Origin: Pseudomonadota bacterium | GTDB lineage: Bacteria; Pseudomonadota; Gammaproteobacteria; Burkholderiales; Burkholderiaceae_B | DNA: 57,990 nucleotides | Assembly: GCA_023423975.1 (NCBI GenBank) | Contig: JAFAEO010000077.1 | Span: 1-57,990 of the forward strand | Direction: 5' to 3' | Shown here: positions 16,072-24,883 of the stretch, in pieces | Layout: each line of letters begins with the position of its first letter | Position numbering within the stretch: position 1 is the first letter of the stretch | The notes under the pieces: generated by a model | What the model saw: the letters and a program-made list of their open reading frames with translations, nothing else | Database searches by the model: none | Told to the model about the DNA's origin: nothing | Program-made: the position numbers and the translations under genes

Positions 16072-17175
16072 TTAGTCAAGCAGCCAGTCTGTGACCGGCG
16101 ATCGCGTGTTGCCATCACGCCCGGTTACTGCAGTAGCGCACCACAGCGCGTTGATAATGGCCTGTTCTGTAGCCTCGGCGGCCGCATCAAACAACGACTC
16201 CAGCTGCAGCTCATGCAAGGGCGCCACCGATATCTGCGCAGCCTGTACCTGCTGGCCGATGCGCATGCCCGTTGAAAATGCAACGGCAATATCACCGCTG
16301 CCATGGCCAAAGTTCGAACCGGTGCGCGCCAGCCCGGCAGCTGCGCGCATGCTCAGCCGACGCAGTTGCCGGGCGTCCAGCGGCGCATCGGTTGCCAGCA
16401 CCATGATGATGGATCCCTTGTCGGGTGCATTTTCCGCGATATCCGGGGGCATTGACGCTGCCGTGTGCCCACCGGCCATGCGTCTTTTGATGTCCTGGCC
16501 CAGCATCCGGCCATTGACCCGCAAGTGACGCAGTTTGCCAAAATTGGCCAGCACCAGCGCGCCCACCACATAGTCGGGCGCACTGCCTGCCAGCTCCCTT
16601 TCCTGCCGGGCAATGCGCGATGCCGAGCCAATGCCGCCTTTCAAGCCAAAGCAGCTCATCCCGCGCCCGGCGCCTACCGCGCCCTGCTCCGGTTGCGCAG
16701 TCGCATTGGCGCAGGCGGCAAAGTAGTCCGCTTCGGTCACGGCCATGGCCTGAATATCGTTCAGATACCCGTCATTGCACTCGAGCACCAGCGGGTTAAC
16801 GGTCGGCCAATCGCGACCGATTTGCGCATTGGCCGCAATCGCCTGCCTGATTTGCGCCTGCGCCACCAGCGGTACGGAAAAGGTATTGGTCAGCGCCAGG
16901 GGCGTTTCTATTACCCCCAGCTCTTGCAACTGCACCAGTCCCATGCTTTTGCCAAAACCATTGACCACCGACACACCGGCCGCTACCTTGTTCAGAAACA
17001 GGTCGTCCGCATGCGGATAAACAACCGTGACGCCGGTCTGGATCGCCCCCCGCGCAAGGGTGACATGCCCCACTTTGACGCCGGCGACATCGGTAATACA
17101 GTTATGCGGTCCTGCAGGCAGGATGCCCACTGGCGGCGCAGAGCACAGCGCCGCTTCAGTTGAAGAATCAGTCAT
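16072..17175 (-). CDS. P1-family aminopeptidase (DmpA/BapA type)
   Basis: Self-processing Ntn-type aminopeptidase of family P1. Known members remove N-terminal L- or D-alanine residues or beta-amino acids from small peptides. The N-terminus NCITDVAGVKVGHVTL is the family signature; TVNPLVLECNDGYLND, GAGRGMSCFGLKGGIGSASR and AGGHTAAS follow. The nucleophile is probably the serine in DKGSIIMVLATDAPL near residue 255, next to the glycine where the chain self-cleaves (DmpA uses Ser250). Length of 367 residues is normal. The chosen ATG at 17175 is two codons inside an open GTG. It lies between gsiD and the M55 gene in the peptide operon. Confidence 0.88.
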   Translation of the reverse strand: MTDSSTEAALCSAPPVGILPAGPHNCITDVAGVKVGHVTLARGAIQTGVTVVYPHADDLFLNKVAAGVSVVNGFGKSMGLVQLQELGVIETPLALTNTFSVPLVAQAQIRQAIAANAQIGRDWPTVNPLVLECNDGYLNDIQAMAVTEADYFAACANATAQPEQGAVGAGRGMSCFGLKGGIGSASRIARQERELAGSAPDYVVGALVLANFGKLRHLRVNGRMLGQDIKRRMAGGHTAASMPPDIAENAPDKGSIIMVLATDAPLDARQLRRLSMRAAAGLARTGSNFGHGSGDIAVAFSTGMRIGQQVQAAQISVAPLHELQLESLFDAAAEATEQAIINALWCATAVTGRDGNTRSPVTDWLLD

Positions 17176-17218
17176 ATACACTCATCTGTCAGTGCCACCT
17201 ATCGATAACACAACGGGA

Positions 17219-18121
17219 TTATTGCCGGTCAATCTTCGGGTCCAGTGCATCCCGCAGCCCATCGCCCAGCAAGTTGAACGCCAGCACGGTCAGGAAGATG
17301 GCCAGTGACGGGAAAATCGCCACGTGTGGGGCCAGCACCATGTCCGAGCGCGCTTCGTTGAGCATAGCACCCCATTCCGGCGTCGGCGGCTGCGCTCCCA
17401 GACCGATAAACGACAGCGAGGCCGCCGTAATGATCGAGGTGCCGATACGCATGGTGCCATAGACGAGAATGGGTGAAATCGTGCCGGGAAGAATATGTTT
17501 GAAAATAATGGTGAAGTCAGAAGCGCCGATACTGCGCACGGCTTCGATGTACGTCATGTTTTTCAGGGACAGCGTATTGCCGCGCACCAGCCGTGCAAAT
17601 GCCGGAATGCTGAATACCGCAACGGCGATGACCACGTTTACCATGCTGGGACCCAGCACCGCAATCACGCCGATGGCCAGCAAAATACCGGGAAACGCCA
17701 GCAATACGTCTGAAATACGCATCACAATGCGCTCCCACCAGCCTTCGTAATATCCGGCAAGCAGACCCAGCACCGTGCCCACAATGGCGCCCAGCGCAAC
17801 CGAGATAAAACCGGCCGCCAGGGAAATACGCGTACCCATCACAATGCGGCTGAAAATATCCCGACCCAGCGAATCCACACCCAACCAGTGCAGCACTGAT
17901 GGCGGCTGGTTGATGCGGTCGTAATCGAAATAATTCTCTGGGTCGAAGGGGACGATCCAGGGCGCCAGAATGGCAATAAATACAAGTGCAATAATAAAGA
18001 GCGCCGCGACGACAGCCAGATGCTGCTTGCGAAACTTGCGGATAAATTCCGTCATCGGGGTGCGTATGCGTTCCCGTTGTGGCGGCAGCGATTCTATCGG
18101 AGAAGAAGTTACTTGCGTCAT
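17219..18121 (-). CDS. gsiD: Peptide/glutathione ABC transporter permease, GsiD-like
   Basis: Inner-membrane permease of the peptide/opine/nickel importer group. The cytoplasmic N-terminus (MTEFIRKFRKQHLAVVAALF) is followed by a DppC-type extracellular domain (PFDPENYFDYDRINQPPSVLHWLG), the SLGRDIFSRIVMGTRISL element, and the EAA loop EAVRSIGASDFTIIFKHILP. About six membrane segments in 300 residues, as usual. It pairs with the GsiC-like permease 10 bases upstream. Order iaaA-gsiA-gsiB-gsiC-gsiD matches the E. coli glutathione importer operon, so glutathione or gamma-glutamyl/isoaspartyl peptides are likely substrates. Confidence 0.85.
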   Translation of the reverse strand: MTQVTSSPIESLPPQRERIRTPMTEFIRKFRKQHLAVVAALFIIALVFIAILAPWIVPFDPENYFDYDRINQPPSVLHWLGVDSLGRDIFSRIVMGTRISLAAGFISVALGAIVGTVLGLLAGYYEGWWERIVMRISDVLLAFPGILLAIGVIAVLGPSMVNVVIAVAVFSIPAFARLVRGNTLSLKNMTYIEAVRSIGASDFTIIFKHILPGTISPILVYGTMRIGTSIITAASLSFIGLGAQPPTPEWGAMLNEARSDMVLAPHVAIFPSLAIFLTVLAFNLLGDGLRDALDPKIDRQ

Positions 18122-18131
18122 ATCTGTCCCG

Positions 18132-19064
18132 TTATTTGTAACGGATAGTCGGATTGATCACGCCGTACAGCACGTCAACAATCAGATTGATCAAAATGAA
18201 TTCAAAGGAAAACAGCAGAACCAGTCCCTGAATAATCGGATAGTCCCGTGCCGCGACGGCATCCACCAGCAGCGTACCCATCCCGGGCCAGCCAAAAACG
18301 GTTTCCACCACGATCGAGCCGCCAAGCAGAAAGCCAAACTGCAGGCCCATCATCGTAATCACTGGAATTAAGGCATTGCGCAAGGTATGTTTGACGATGA
18401 CTACTTTTTCAGACAAGCCTTTGGCGCGGGCGGTGCGCACGAAATCTTCCTGAATGACCTCCACGAACGAGGCGCGCGTAAAGCGTGCCATGATGGCGGC
18501 GACTGCGGCACCCAGCGTAATGGACGGCAAAATATAGTGTTGCCAGCTGGTCGCGCCTACGGAAGGCAACCACCCCAGGTTGACGGCAAAAATCTGGATC
18601 AGGACCATACCCAGCGCAAAGGGCGGAAAGGAAATACCGGAAACCGCCAGCGTCATGAACAGGCGATCCGGCCAGCGGTTGCGCCACACAGCCGAGACCA
18701 CGCCGATCACCAGGCCGAAAATCACCGACCAGATCATGCTGGTAATGGTCAGCAGCAGGGTTGGCGTAAAGCGGGCCGCGATCTCGGTCAGCACCGGCCG
18801 CTTGGTGCGCAGCGAGGTGCCCAGGTCGCCCTGGCTCAGGTTGATCAGGTAATGGCCGAACTGCTGCGGCAGCGGCAAATCCAGGCCCAGTTGCTTGCGT
18901 ATATTCTGAACCGTCTCGGCATCCGCCTCGGGCCCTGCGGCAAGCCTGGCCGGATCCCCGGGCAGCATATGTACAAACAGGAAAACCACCACGCAGACCA
19001 GAATCAGCGTCGGTATCATCCCGAAAATCCGTTTAACCAGATAGGAAAGCATTTTTGAATCCAT
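18132..19064 (-). CDS. gsiC: Peptide/glutathione ABC transporter permease, GsiC-like
   Basis: DppB/GsiC-type inner-membrane permease. It starts LSYLVKRIFGMIPTLILVCV, has the HMLPGDPA loop, GDLGTSLRTKRPV, and the EAA loop with RTARAKGLSEKVVIVKHTLRNALIP. It ends DVLYGVINPTIRYK, typical of the group. The length of about 310 residues is normal. Homologues usually begin at the internal methionine (position 19052), which has a GGAT ribosome site; the longer start is kept here. It forms a heterodimer with the GsiD-like subunit. Confidence 0.87.
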   Translation of the reverse strand: MDSKMLSYLVKRIFGMIPTLILVCVVVFLFVHMLPGDPARLAAGPEADAETVQNIRKQLGLDLPLPQQFGHYLINLSQGDLGTSLRTKRPVLTEIAARFTPTLLLTITSMIWSVIFGLVIGVVSAVWRNRWPDRLFMTLAVSGISFPPFALGMVLIQIFAVNLGWLPSVGATSWQHYILPSITLGAAVAAIMARFTRASFVEVIQEDFVRTARAKGLSEKVVIVKHTLRNALIPVITMMGLQFGFLLGGSIVVETVFGWPGMGTLLVDAVAARDYPIIQGLVLLFSFEFILINLIVDVLYGVINPTIRYK

Positions 19065-19130
19065 TGGGCCGCGACACCCTGGGGCGCCGCGGATATTTCA
19101 ATTGCAATAGAACTGCGAAGCAGGACTGAA

Positions 19131-20681
19131 TTAGTCCTTCAGGCTGACATCCCTGAAGTAATAGGAAGCATCAGGCATCACATGAAAACCATCAAGCTTT
19201 TTGCTGCGCGCTGCCACGGTATCGGCCGTATTCAGGAATATCCAGGGCGCATCCTTATAGATCTGTTCCTGGGCATCTTTGTAGAACTTGGTCTTCGCGG
19301 CTTTATCGGTGGTTTTCAAAGCATCGGCCAGATCTTTGTCGACCTGGGCGTTTTTATAATAGGAGAAATTGCCGAAGGTAGGTGGCCATGAATCGCCCGC
19401 CAGCAAGGGGCTCAATGCCCAGTTGGCCTCACCGGTAGAGGCAGACCATCCGATGTAATACATCCGCACCTTGGCGTCCTCTGGTTTTTGCACTGTCTCA
19501 ACCCGTTGGACCCGCTGGCCGGCTTCCAGGGCCTCGACCGATACTTTTACACCAACCTGGCGCAATTGCTGCTGAATGAACTGGATAGCCTTGACCGATG
19601 TGCCGTCGTTATACGCGCTCCACAGCGTGGTTTCAAACCCCTGCGGGTAGCCAGCCTCTGCCAGCAGTTCGCGGGCTTTTTTCGGATCATAGGGCCAGGG
19701 TTTCATTTTTTGCGAAAACTCGACCTTGCCGGGAACCACGCCCTCGGCAACGCGCGCATAGCCATTGAATACAACCTTGTTCAGGGCTTCTTTATTGATC
19801 GCGTAATTCATGGCTTCGCGCACTTTCGGATTATCGAAAGGCTTTTCCAGATTATTCATGGCGATATAACGCGCAATAATGGACGGCTCGGCCAGCAAAT
19901 CAAGCTTGTCATTTTTCTTCAGGATGGCCGCCTGCTCGTAGGGAATCGGATAGGTAAACTGGGCCTCGCCGGTCTGCATCACTGCTGAACGCGTATTGTT
20001 ATCGGTCACCACACGGAAATTGATAGAGTCGACTTTGGCCACATGTTCCTTGTCCCAATAGCCGTCGAATTTTTTCATTTTCACATTCTGGCCGGGGTTC
20101 CATTCAACAAACTCGTACTGTCCTGTGCCGGTGGGATGCAGATTGATATCCTTGCCATATTTTTTCAGGGCGGTCGGAGAAATCATCATGGCCGAGGGAT
20201 GCGTCAGATTATTGATGAACGCAGAGAACGGCTCTTTGAGCGTAATCTTTACCGTGGCCGGGTCAATCACGTCGATTTTTGCAATGCCCTTGAACTGGTT
20301 GTAGCGACCCAGCGCATTGTCACGGTTCAGTACGCGTTCGAAGTTGATTTTGACCGCTTCTGCATTGAAGTCGGTGCCGTCATGGAACTTTACACCCTGG
20401 CGCAGCTTGAATGTATAGGTGAGCCCGTCTTCGCTGACTTCGTAACCGGTAGCCAGCAACGGATGGATTTTGAAATCCAGATCGAACATGAACAGGCCTT
20501 CGTACCAGCCCTTGCCTACGGCCTGCGACTGTGTCGAATTGGTGTTATAGGGATCGAGCGAATCAAAACCATAAGGAACCGCGACGGTGACATCTTTGGC
20601 CGCCAGTGCGGTATGAGAAAAGGCCAGGCACGCCATTATGGCCGGGGCCAGCAATGCTTTGCGAAGATAAATAGGCTTCAT
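19131..20681 (-). CDS. gsiB: Peptide/glutathione periplasmic binding protein, GsiB-like
   Basis: Family 5 extracellular solute-binding protein of 516 residues. The signal peptide (LAPAIMACLAFSHTALAAKD) is followed by VAVPYGFDSLDPYNTNSTQS, the FKLRQGVKFHDGTDFNAEAV motif that marks this family, then MNYAINKEALNKVVFNGYAR in the second lobe. Sequence is closer to GsiB than to the longer OppA proteins. It delivers peptides, probably glutathione-like or short iso-peptides, to GsiC/GsiD. It lies between the ATPase and permease genes. Confidence 0.87.
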   Translation of the reverse strand: MKPIYLRKALLAPAIMACLAFSHTALAAKDVTVAVPYGFDSLDPYNTNSTQSQAVGKGWYEGLFMFDLDFKIHPLLATGYEVSEDGLTYTFKLRQGVKFHDGTDFNAEAVKINFERVLNRDNALGRYNQFKGIAKIDVIDPATVKITLKEPFSAFINNLTHPSAMMISPTALKKYGKDINLHPTGTGQYEFVEWNPGQNVKMKKFDGYWDKEHVAKVDSINFRVVTDNNTRSAVMQTGEAQFTYPIPYEQAAILKKNDKLDLLAEPSIIARYIAMNNLEKPFDNPKVREAMNYAINKEALNKVVFNGYARVAEGVVPGKVEFSQKMKPWPYDPKKARELLAEAGYPQGFETTLWSAYNDGTSVKAIQFIQQQLRQVGVKVSVEALEAGQRVQRVETVQKPEDAKVRMYYIGWSASTGEANWALSPLLAGDSWPPTFGNFSYYKNAQVDKDLADALKTTDKAAKTKFYKDAQEQIYKDAPWIFLNTADTVAARSKKLDGFHVMPDASYYFRDVSLKD

Positions 20682-20739
20682 GAAAATCTCCCTGCGAAGG
20701 ATAAATGGTTAAACGCCGTTTGACTAAACGAAATAAAAA

Positions 20740-22656
20740 TCAGTAAATACCTACCGGGTGGCGGGCAACAAAATGATCCGCCCCCACCTGCTCCAGCGGC
20801 AATACCACCGGCTCATCGCCGACAGCACGCACCGGGCTGGGGATCTCACCTGCCATCAGGGTGGCAAGCTTGTGGCGCCGGGCGGGATCGGCAATGGGCA
20901 CGGCAGCCATGAGTTTTTGTGTATAAGGATGCCGGGGGTTTTCGAATATTTCACGACGCGACCCCAATTCAACCACCTGCCCCAGGTACATCACCGCCAC
21001 GCGATGGCTGATGCGTTCCACCACCGCCATGTCATGTGAAATAAACAGATATGAAATACCAAATTCTTTTTGCAAATCCATCAGCAGGTTGACGATCTGC
21101 GCCTGGATCGAGACATCCAGTGCCGATACCGATTCGTCGGCAATCACTACTTTGGGATTGAGCGCCAATGCACGTGCAATACAAATACGCTGGCGCTGGC
21201 CTCCGGAAAATTCATGCGGATAACGCTGTGCCATCGCCGGCGGCAGGCCGACTTTTTCGAGCAGCCATTCGACACGGGCCAATGCCTCGCGTCCGCTGGC
21301 CACGCGATGGATCAGCAGCGGCTCCATAATGGAATAGCCCACGGTCTGCCGCGGGTCCAGCGACGCATACGGATCCTGGAAAATAAACTGGATATCACGC
21401 CGAACTGCCTGCATATCCTGTGTATTGAGCTTGCTGATATCGCGCCCCTGGAACAGGATCTGTCCCGAGTGCGCTTCGATCAAGCGCAACAGGGAGCGAC
21501 CGGTCGTGGATTTGCCGCAGCCGGATTCTCCAACAAGGGCCAGTGTTTCTGCCGGGTACAGGTCGAAGCTGACTTTTTCAACTGCATGCACGCGCTTGGC
21601 GACGCGATTAAATATGCCGCTGGTCACATCGAACCGTGTCACCAGATCCTTAACCTGCAAAATCGGGCCGGACTGGCGATCAGGCGCCAGCACCACCGGT
21701 TCGTGCGGGGTAACGGCTTCATCGGCGCCCGCCTGTTGCAGCGACAGCAAATCAAAGTGGGCCGGCAATGAGGTGCCATTCATGGATCCCAGTCGCGGCA
21801 CGGCCGACAGCAAGGCCTTGGTATAGGCATGTTGTGGATTGTGGAAAATAGCCTGAGCGCTGTTCTGTTCAACTTTGTTGCCCTTGAACATGACAAGCAC
21901 GCGATCGGCCACTTCGGCCACCACGCCCATATCGTGCGTAATGAAAATCACGCCCATGTTCATTTCTTTCTGCAGTTCGCGGATCAGTTGCAGAATCTGC
22001 GCCTGAATGGTCACATCCAGGGCCGTCGTGGGTTCATCGGCAATCAGCAGGGCCGGCTTACAGGCCAGCGCCATGGCAATCATGACACGCTGACGCATAC
22101 CACCGGATAACTGATGCGGAAACCGTCCCAATACGGCACGCGCTTCGGGAATGCGCACCTGGTCGAGCATGCGCAAGGCTTCTGCCATGGCTTGCTGCTG
22201 GCTAAGCCCCTGATGCAGGCGGATAGATTCGGCAATCTGGTCGCCGACCGAAAACACCGGGTTCAGCGACGTCATGGGTTCTTGAAAAATCATGGCCATA
22301 TCGGCCCCGCGAATGCTGCGCAGTTGCGCGCCAGGCAGCCGGGCCAGATCCACGACCTGTCCCTGACGCCGGCGAAACAGCATTTGCCCGTTGACGATGC
22401 GGCCGCCGCCATGTTCGACCAGGCGCATCAGCGAGAGCGAGGTTACCGATTTGCCCGAGCCCGATTCGCCCACGATGGCCAGTGTTTCACCCTGGCCCAC
22501 CGTAAAGGACAAATCCTGCACGGCCTGCACGGTTCTTTCTGATCCGACAAAATTGACGCTCAGATTGCGCACATCCAGGACGTTGCCCGTTGCGAGTTCT
22601 CCGGTGCCATTCGCGGGCGCCTTCTCGGCGTTTGCATTAATCACATTTGTATTCAC
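20740..22656 (-). CDS. gsiA: Dual-domain peptide/glutathione ABC transporter ATPase, GsiA-like
   Basis: 638-residue fusion of two ABC ATPase domains (OppD-type then OppF-type), as in GsiA. Domain 1 has Walker A GESGSGKS, signature LSGGMRQRVMIAMAL and Walker B LLIADEPTTALDVT. Domain 2 has GESGCGKST, the OppF-type IFQDPYASLDPRQTVGYSI, FSGGQRQRICIARAL and VVIADESVSALDVS. The linker near 300-330 contains no known domain. It energises GsiC/GsiD for peptide import. It lies 34 bases after iaaA. Confidence 0.9.
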   Translation of the reverse strand: MNTNVINANAEKAPANGTGELATGNVLDVRNLSVNFVGSERTVQAVQDLSFTVGQGETLAIVGESGSGKSVTSLSLMRLVEHGGGRIVNGQMLFRRRQGQVVDLARLPGAQLRSIRGADMAMIFQEPMTSLNPVFSVGDQIAESIRLHQGLSQQQAMAEALRMLDQVRIPEARAVLGRFPHQLSGGMRQRVMIAMALACKPALLIADEPTTALDVTIQAQILQLIRELQKEMNMGVIFITHDMGVVAEVADRVLVMFKGNKVEQNSAQAIFHNPQHAYTKALLSAVPRLGSMNGTSLPAHFDLLSLQQAGADEAVTPHEPVVLAPDRQSGPILQVKDLVTRFDVTSGIFNRVAKRVHAVEKVSFDLYPAETLALVGESGCGKSTTGRSLLRLIEAHSGQILFQGRDISKLNTQDMQAVRRDIQFIFQDPYASLDPRQTVGYSIMEPLLIHRVASGREALARVEWLLEKVGLPPAMAQRYPHEFSGGQRQRICIARALALNPKVVIADESVSALDVSIQAQIVNLLMDLQKEFGISYLFISHDMAVVERISHRVAVMYLGQVVELGSRREIFENPRHPYTQKLMAAVPIADPARRHKLATLMAGEIPSPVRAVGDEPVVLPLEQVGADHFVARHPVGIY

Positions 22657-22689
22657 TTACTGTTTTCTCCATACCGCTCACGGTGCCGC

Positions 22690-23676
22690 TCAGGCATCGG
22701 ACTCACGATAAATACCGACAACCGGATCCTGACCGATGCGCAGGTAACCCCGATACATACCTTCGGAATTGAATGGCAGCGCCACATTGCCCTGCGCATC
22801 GATGGCAATCAGGCCACCCACACCACCGATAGCCGGCAGCTTGTCGAACACCACGTTATCGGCCGCCTGCGTCAGCGTGCGGCCTGCATATTGCATTTGT
22901 GCAGCCACGTCATACGCGGCAACACTGCGAATGAACATTTCGCCGGTGCCGGTGCTGGACACCGCGCAACTGTGATTACTGGCATAGCACCCTGCGCCGA
23001 TAATAGGCGAGTCGCCAACCCTGCCAGGCTGCTTGTTGGTCATGCCGCCGGTAGATGTGGCTGCCGCCAGATTGCCGGCCTGATCCAGCGCCACCGCGCC
23101 GACGGTACCCAGTTTCCGGTCTTCATCCAGTGGCGCCACCGCGTGAGCCGGTTGTGTCTGCGCCACAGCATCGTGATCCAGTACAAAACTGGCGGCGCCG
23201 GTTGCGCGGACCCGCTCAAGTTGCTCACGGCGCAGGTCGGTGCTGAAGTAATCGGGTTCGACCATCTCGAGCCCGGCGGCAGCGGCCAGCGCCTCGGCAG
23301 GTTTACCGCAGAAGAACACGTGTTCGCTGGTTTCCATGACAGCCCTTGCCGCCAGTACCGGATTGCGTACAGTTGAGACTGATGCGACCGAACCGCAGCC
23401 CAGCGTGGCCCCGTCCATGATGGCAGCATCCATTTCATGGGTCGCAGCACTGGTAAATACAGAGCCATGGCCGGCATTGAATAAGGGACAATCCTCAAGC
23501 AGGCGCACGGCCAGCGTCACGGCATCCAGTGCCGAGCCGCCCTTGTCCAGCAAGGCGCCGCTTTGCGCCAGAATGTCGTGCAATGCAGTCTCGTAGGCCG
23601 CTTGCTGTTGCGGCGTAATGGTTTCGCGAGACAGGGCGCCAGCCCCGCCATGAATGGCGATAATGGCAGTTGTCAT
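22690..23676 (-). CDS. iaaA: Isoaspartyl peptidase/L-asparaginase (IaaA/EcAIII type)
   Basis: N-terminal-nucleophile hydrolase that cleaves beta-aspartyl dipeptides and, more slowly, asparagine. The 328-residue precursor is expected to self-cleave before Thr191 in KLGTVGAVALDQAGNLAAAT. STGGMTNKQPGRVGDSPIIG is the substrate-binding strand, and IAIHGGAGALSRE marks the alpha subunit. E. coli IaaA uses Thr179 in the same context. Its ATG overlaps the RpiR stop codon (ATGA), giving translational coupling. The order iaaA then gsiABCD is as in E. coli. Confidence 0.92.
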   Translation of the reverse strand: MTTAIIAIHGGAGALSRETITPQQQAAYETALHDILAQSGALLDKGGSALDAVTLAVRLLEDCPLFNAGHGSVFTSAATHEMDAAIMDGATLGCGSVASVSTVRNPVLAARAVMETSEHVFFCGKPAEALAAAAGLEMVEPDYFSTDLRREQLERVRATGAASFVLDHDAVAQTQPAHAVAPLDEDRKLGTVGAVALDQAGNLAAATSTGGMTNKQPGRVGDSPIIGAGCYASNHSCAVSSTGTGEMFIRSVAAYDVAAQMQYAGRTLTQAADNVVFDKLPAIGGVGGLIAIDAQGNVALPFNSEGMYRGYLRIGQDPVVGIYRESDA

Positions 23677-24542
23677 GCCGAAGTTTCTCCGTGAATGAGC
23701 CAGGGGGTGATGGTTTCTGCCACTTCGGTGGCAATTGCAACTGAAAAGGGTGAGCGATAGTCCAGGGCAGCCATAAGGGCGTCGATCAGCGCCAGCGCCA
23801 CCGGATCGCTATTGGTGCCATATACGCTGTCGCTGGAGGTGTACAGAATGCAGTCGCAGGCCGGAACGATCGGCGATGTCGCCTTGTCGGTCAGCCCCAA
23901 CACCCTGGCGCCGCGGCCATGCGCTTTCTGCACGATCCTGACCGTGTCGGCCAGATACCGGGGGAAAGTGAGGGCAATCACCAGGTCGTTTTCGTCGACC
24001 AGCGCCAGCCTGCGAGCCGCATAGGTCACCCCGCCAGGGCCGGCAAGGCTGACCACCATATCGTTGTGCGAAAACAGGCGTCGCTCCAGCAGTCCCGCCA
24101 GATAACCGCTAGTGCCCAGACCCAGTACGAAAATACGGCGGGCGGCCAGAATCATCTCCACTGCCCTGTCACAGGTCTCTGCGCTCAGGTTCAGGCGGGT
24201 TTTCTCCAGATTGCGCTGCCCCTCCACCAGAACATTGGCCATGATTTCCTGATTGGTAGCCGGATAGGACTGTTCTTTTTTCAGGCGATTGACCGATTCC
24301 AGCACGCCTTCGAAGCCCTTGATAATATTTTGCCGAAACTGGGCATATCCCGGATAGCCAAGCGCCCGCGCAAAACGGTTGGCGCTGGCGCTGGACACAC
24401 CCGCAGCCTGGGCAAACTCGTCGATCGACATGATGGCGACCTTAAACGGATGTTCGAGCACATACGTGCCAAGCAGCCGCTGGGGTTTGGTCAGCTCTGG
24501 CAGCCGTTTGGCCAGCGCCCGTGTAAAATCGGTTTCAATCAT
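23673..24542 (-). CDS. MurR/RpiR-family regulator with SIS domain
   Basis: 289-residue repressor or activator. The N-terminal HTH_6 domain (FTRALAKRLPELTKPQRLLG, then AAGVSSASANRFARALGYPG) covers about residues 5-80. A SIS domain (about 120-255; RRIFVLGLGTSGYLAGLLERRLF, DLVIALTFPRYLADT) normally binds a phosphosugar or amino sugar. It is the first gene of the peptide operon and overlaps iaaA by ATGA. Two palindromes directly upstream suggest autoregulation. A SIS effector hints that the signal may derive from cell-wall or sugar metabolism rather than from glutathione. Confidence 0.88.
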   Translation of the reverse strand: MIETDFTRALAKRLPELTKPQRLLGTYVLEHPFKVAIMSIDEFAQAAGVSSASANRFARALGYPGYAQFRQNIIKGFEGVLESVNRLKKEQSYPATNQEIMANVLVEGQRNLEKTRLNLSAETCDRAVEMILAARRIFVLGLGTSGYLAGLLERRLFSHNDMVVSLAGPGGVTYAARRLALVDENDLVIALTFPRYLADTVRIVQKAHGRGARVLGLTDKATSPIVPACDCILYTSSDSVYGTNSDPVALALIDALMAALDYRSPFSVAIATEVAETITPWLIHGETSA

Positions 24543-24594
24543 GATGACAGAGGGTAAGGAGAGTCCGGATGGGAAAAACAGTACCTATGACAAT

Positions 24595-24631
24595 GTAAGT
24601 AAACTTACTATTTTCATCTTTTATGAAAATA
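24595..24631. promoter_or_regulatory. Tandem palindromes, probable operator of the RpiR/iaaA/gsi operon
   Basis: Two adjacent inverted repeats lie 53-90 bases upstream of the regulator gene. GTAAG-TAAA-CTTAC is at 24595-24608. TATTTTCAT and ATGAAAATA with a five-base spacer are at 24609-24631. RpiR-type operators often contain GAAA/TTTC palindromes. The surrounding DNA is AT-rich and probably holds the promoter. Confidence 0.5.
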
Positions 24632-24718
24632 TAATTACATTTTATGCTGCTTTATACCATTTTTTTCGGCTATGTTGCAGCAACAAGTCACTTGGACCGC
24701 AGCGTATCCCCGGACATC

Positions 24719-24738
24719 CCGGTTCATAAACCGGTTTT
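24719..24738 (+). terminator. Hairpin followed by TTTT in the rpiR-OYE gap
   Basis: CCGGTT-CATA-AACCGG and then TTTT. No gene ends upstream on the plus strand, so it may be an operator or a 5'-leader hairpin for the oxidoreductase gene rather than a true terminator. Confidence 0.3.
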
Positions 24739-24883
24739 CTACAGACAAATATCCGTGATCATGTCGTCATCAGGGTCATATACCGCTCACCGCTGACCGG
24801 TATGGTAAAAACAAGACGTGGCGCTGACAAAGTTTCCCAGCGCCCGTGCCACTCCCTGACAATTTCTAAAGTGTGAAGACGCC

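Noticed and set aside
18387..19058. Plus-strand frame opposite gsiC
   Set aside because: Composition (Gln/His/Arg-rich) is that of an antisense shadow; GsiC motifs are on the other strand.
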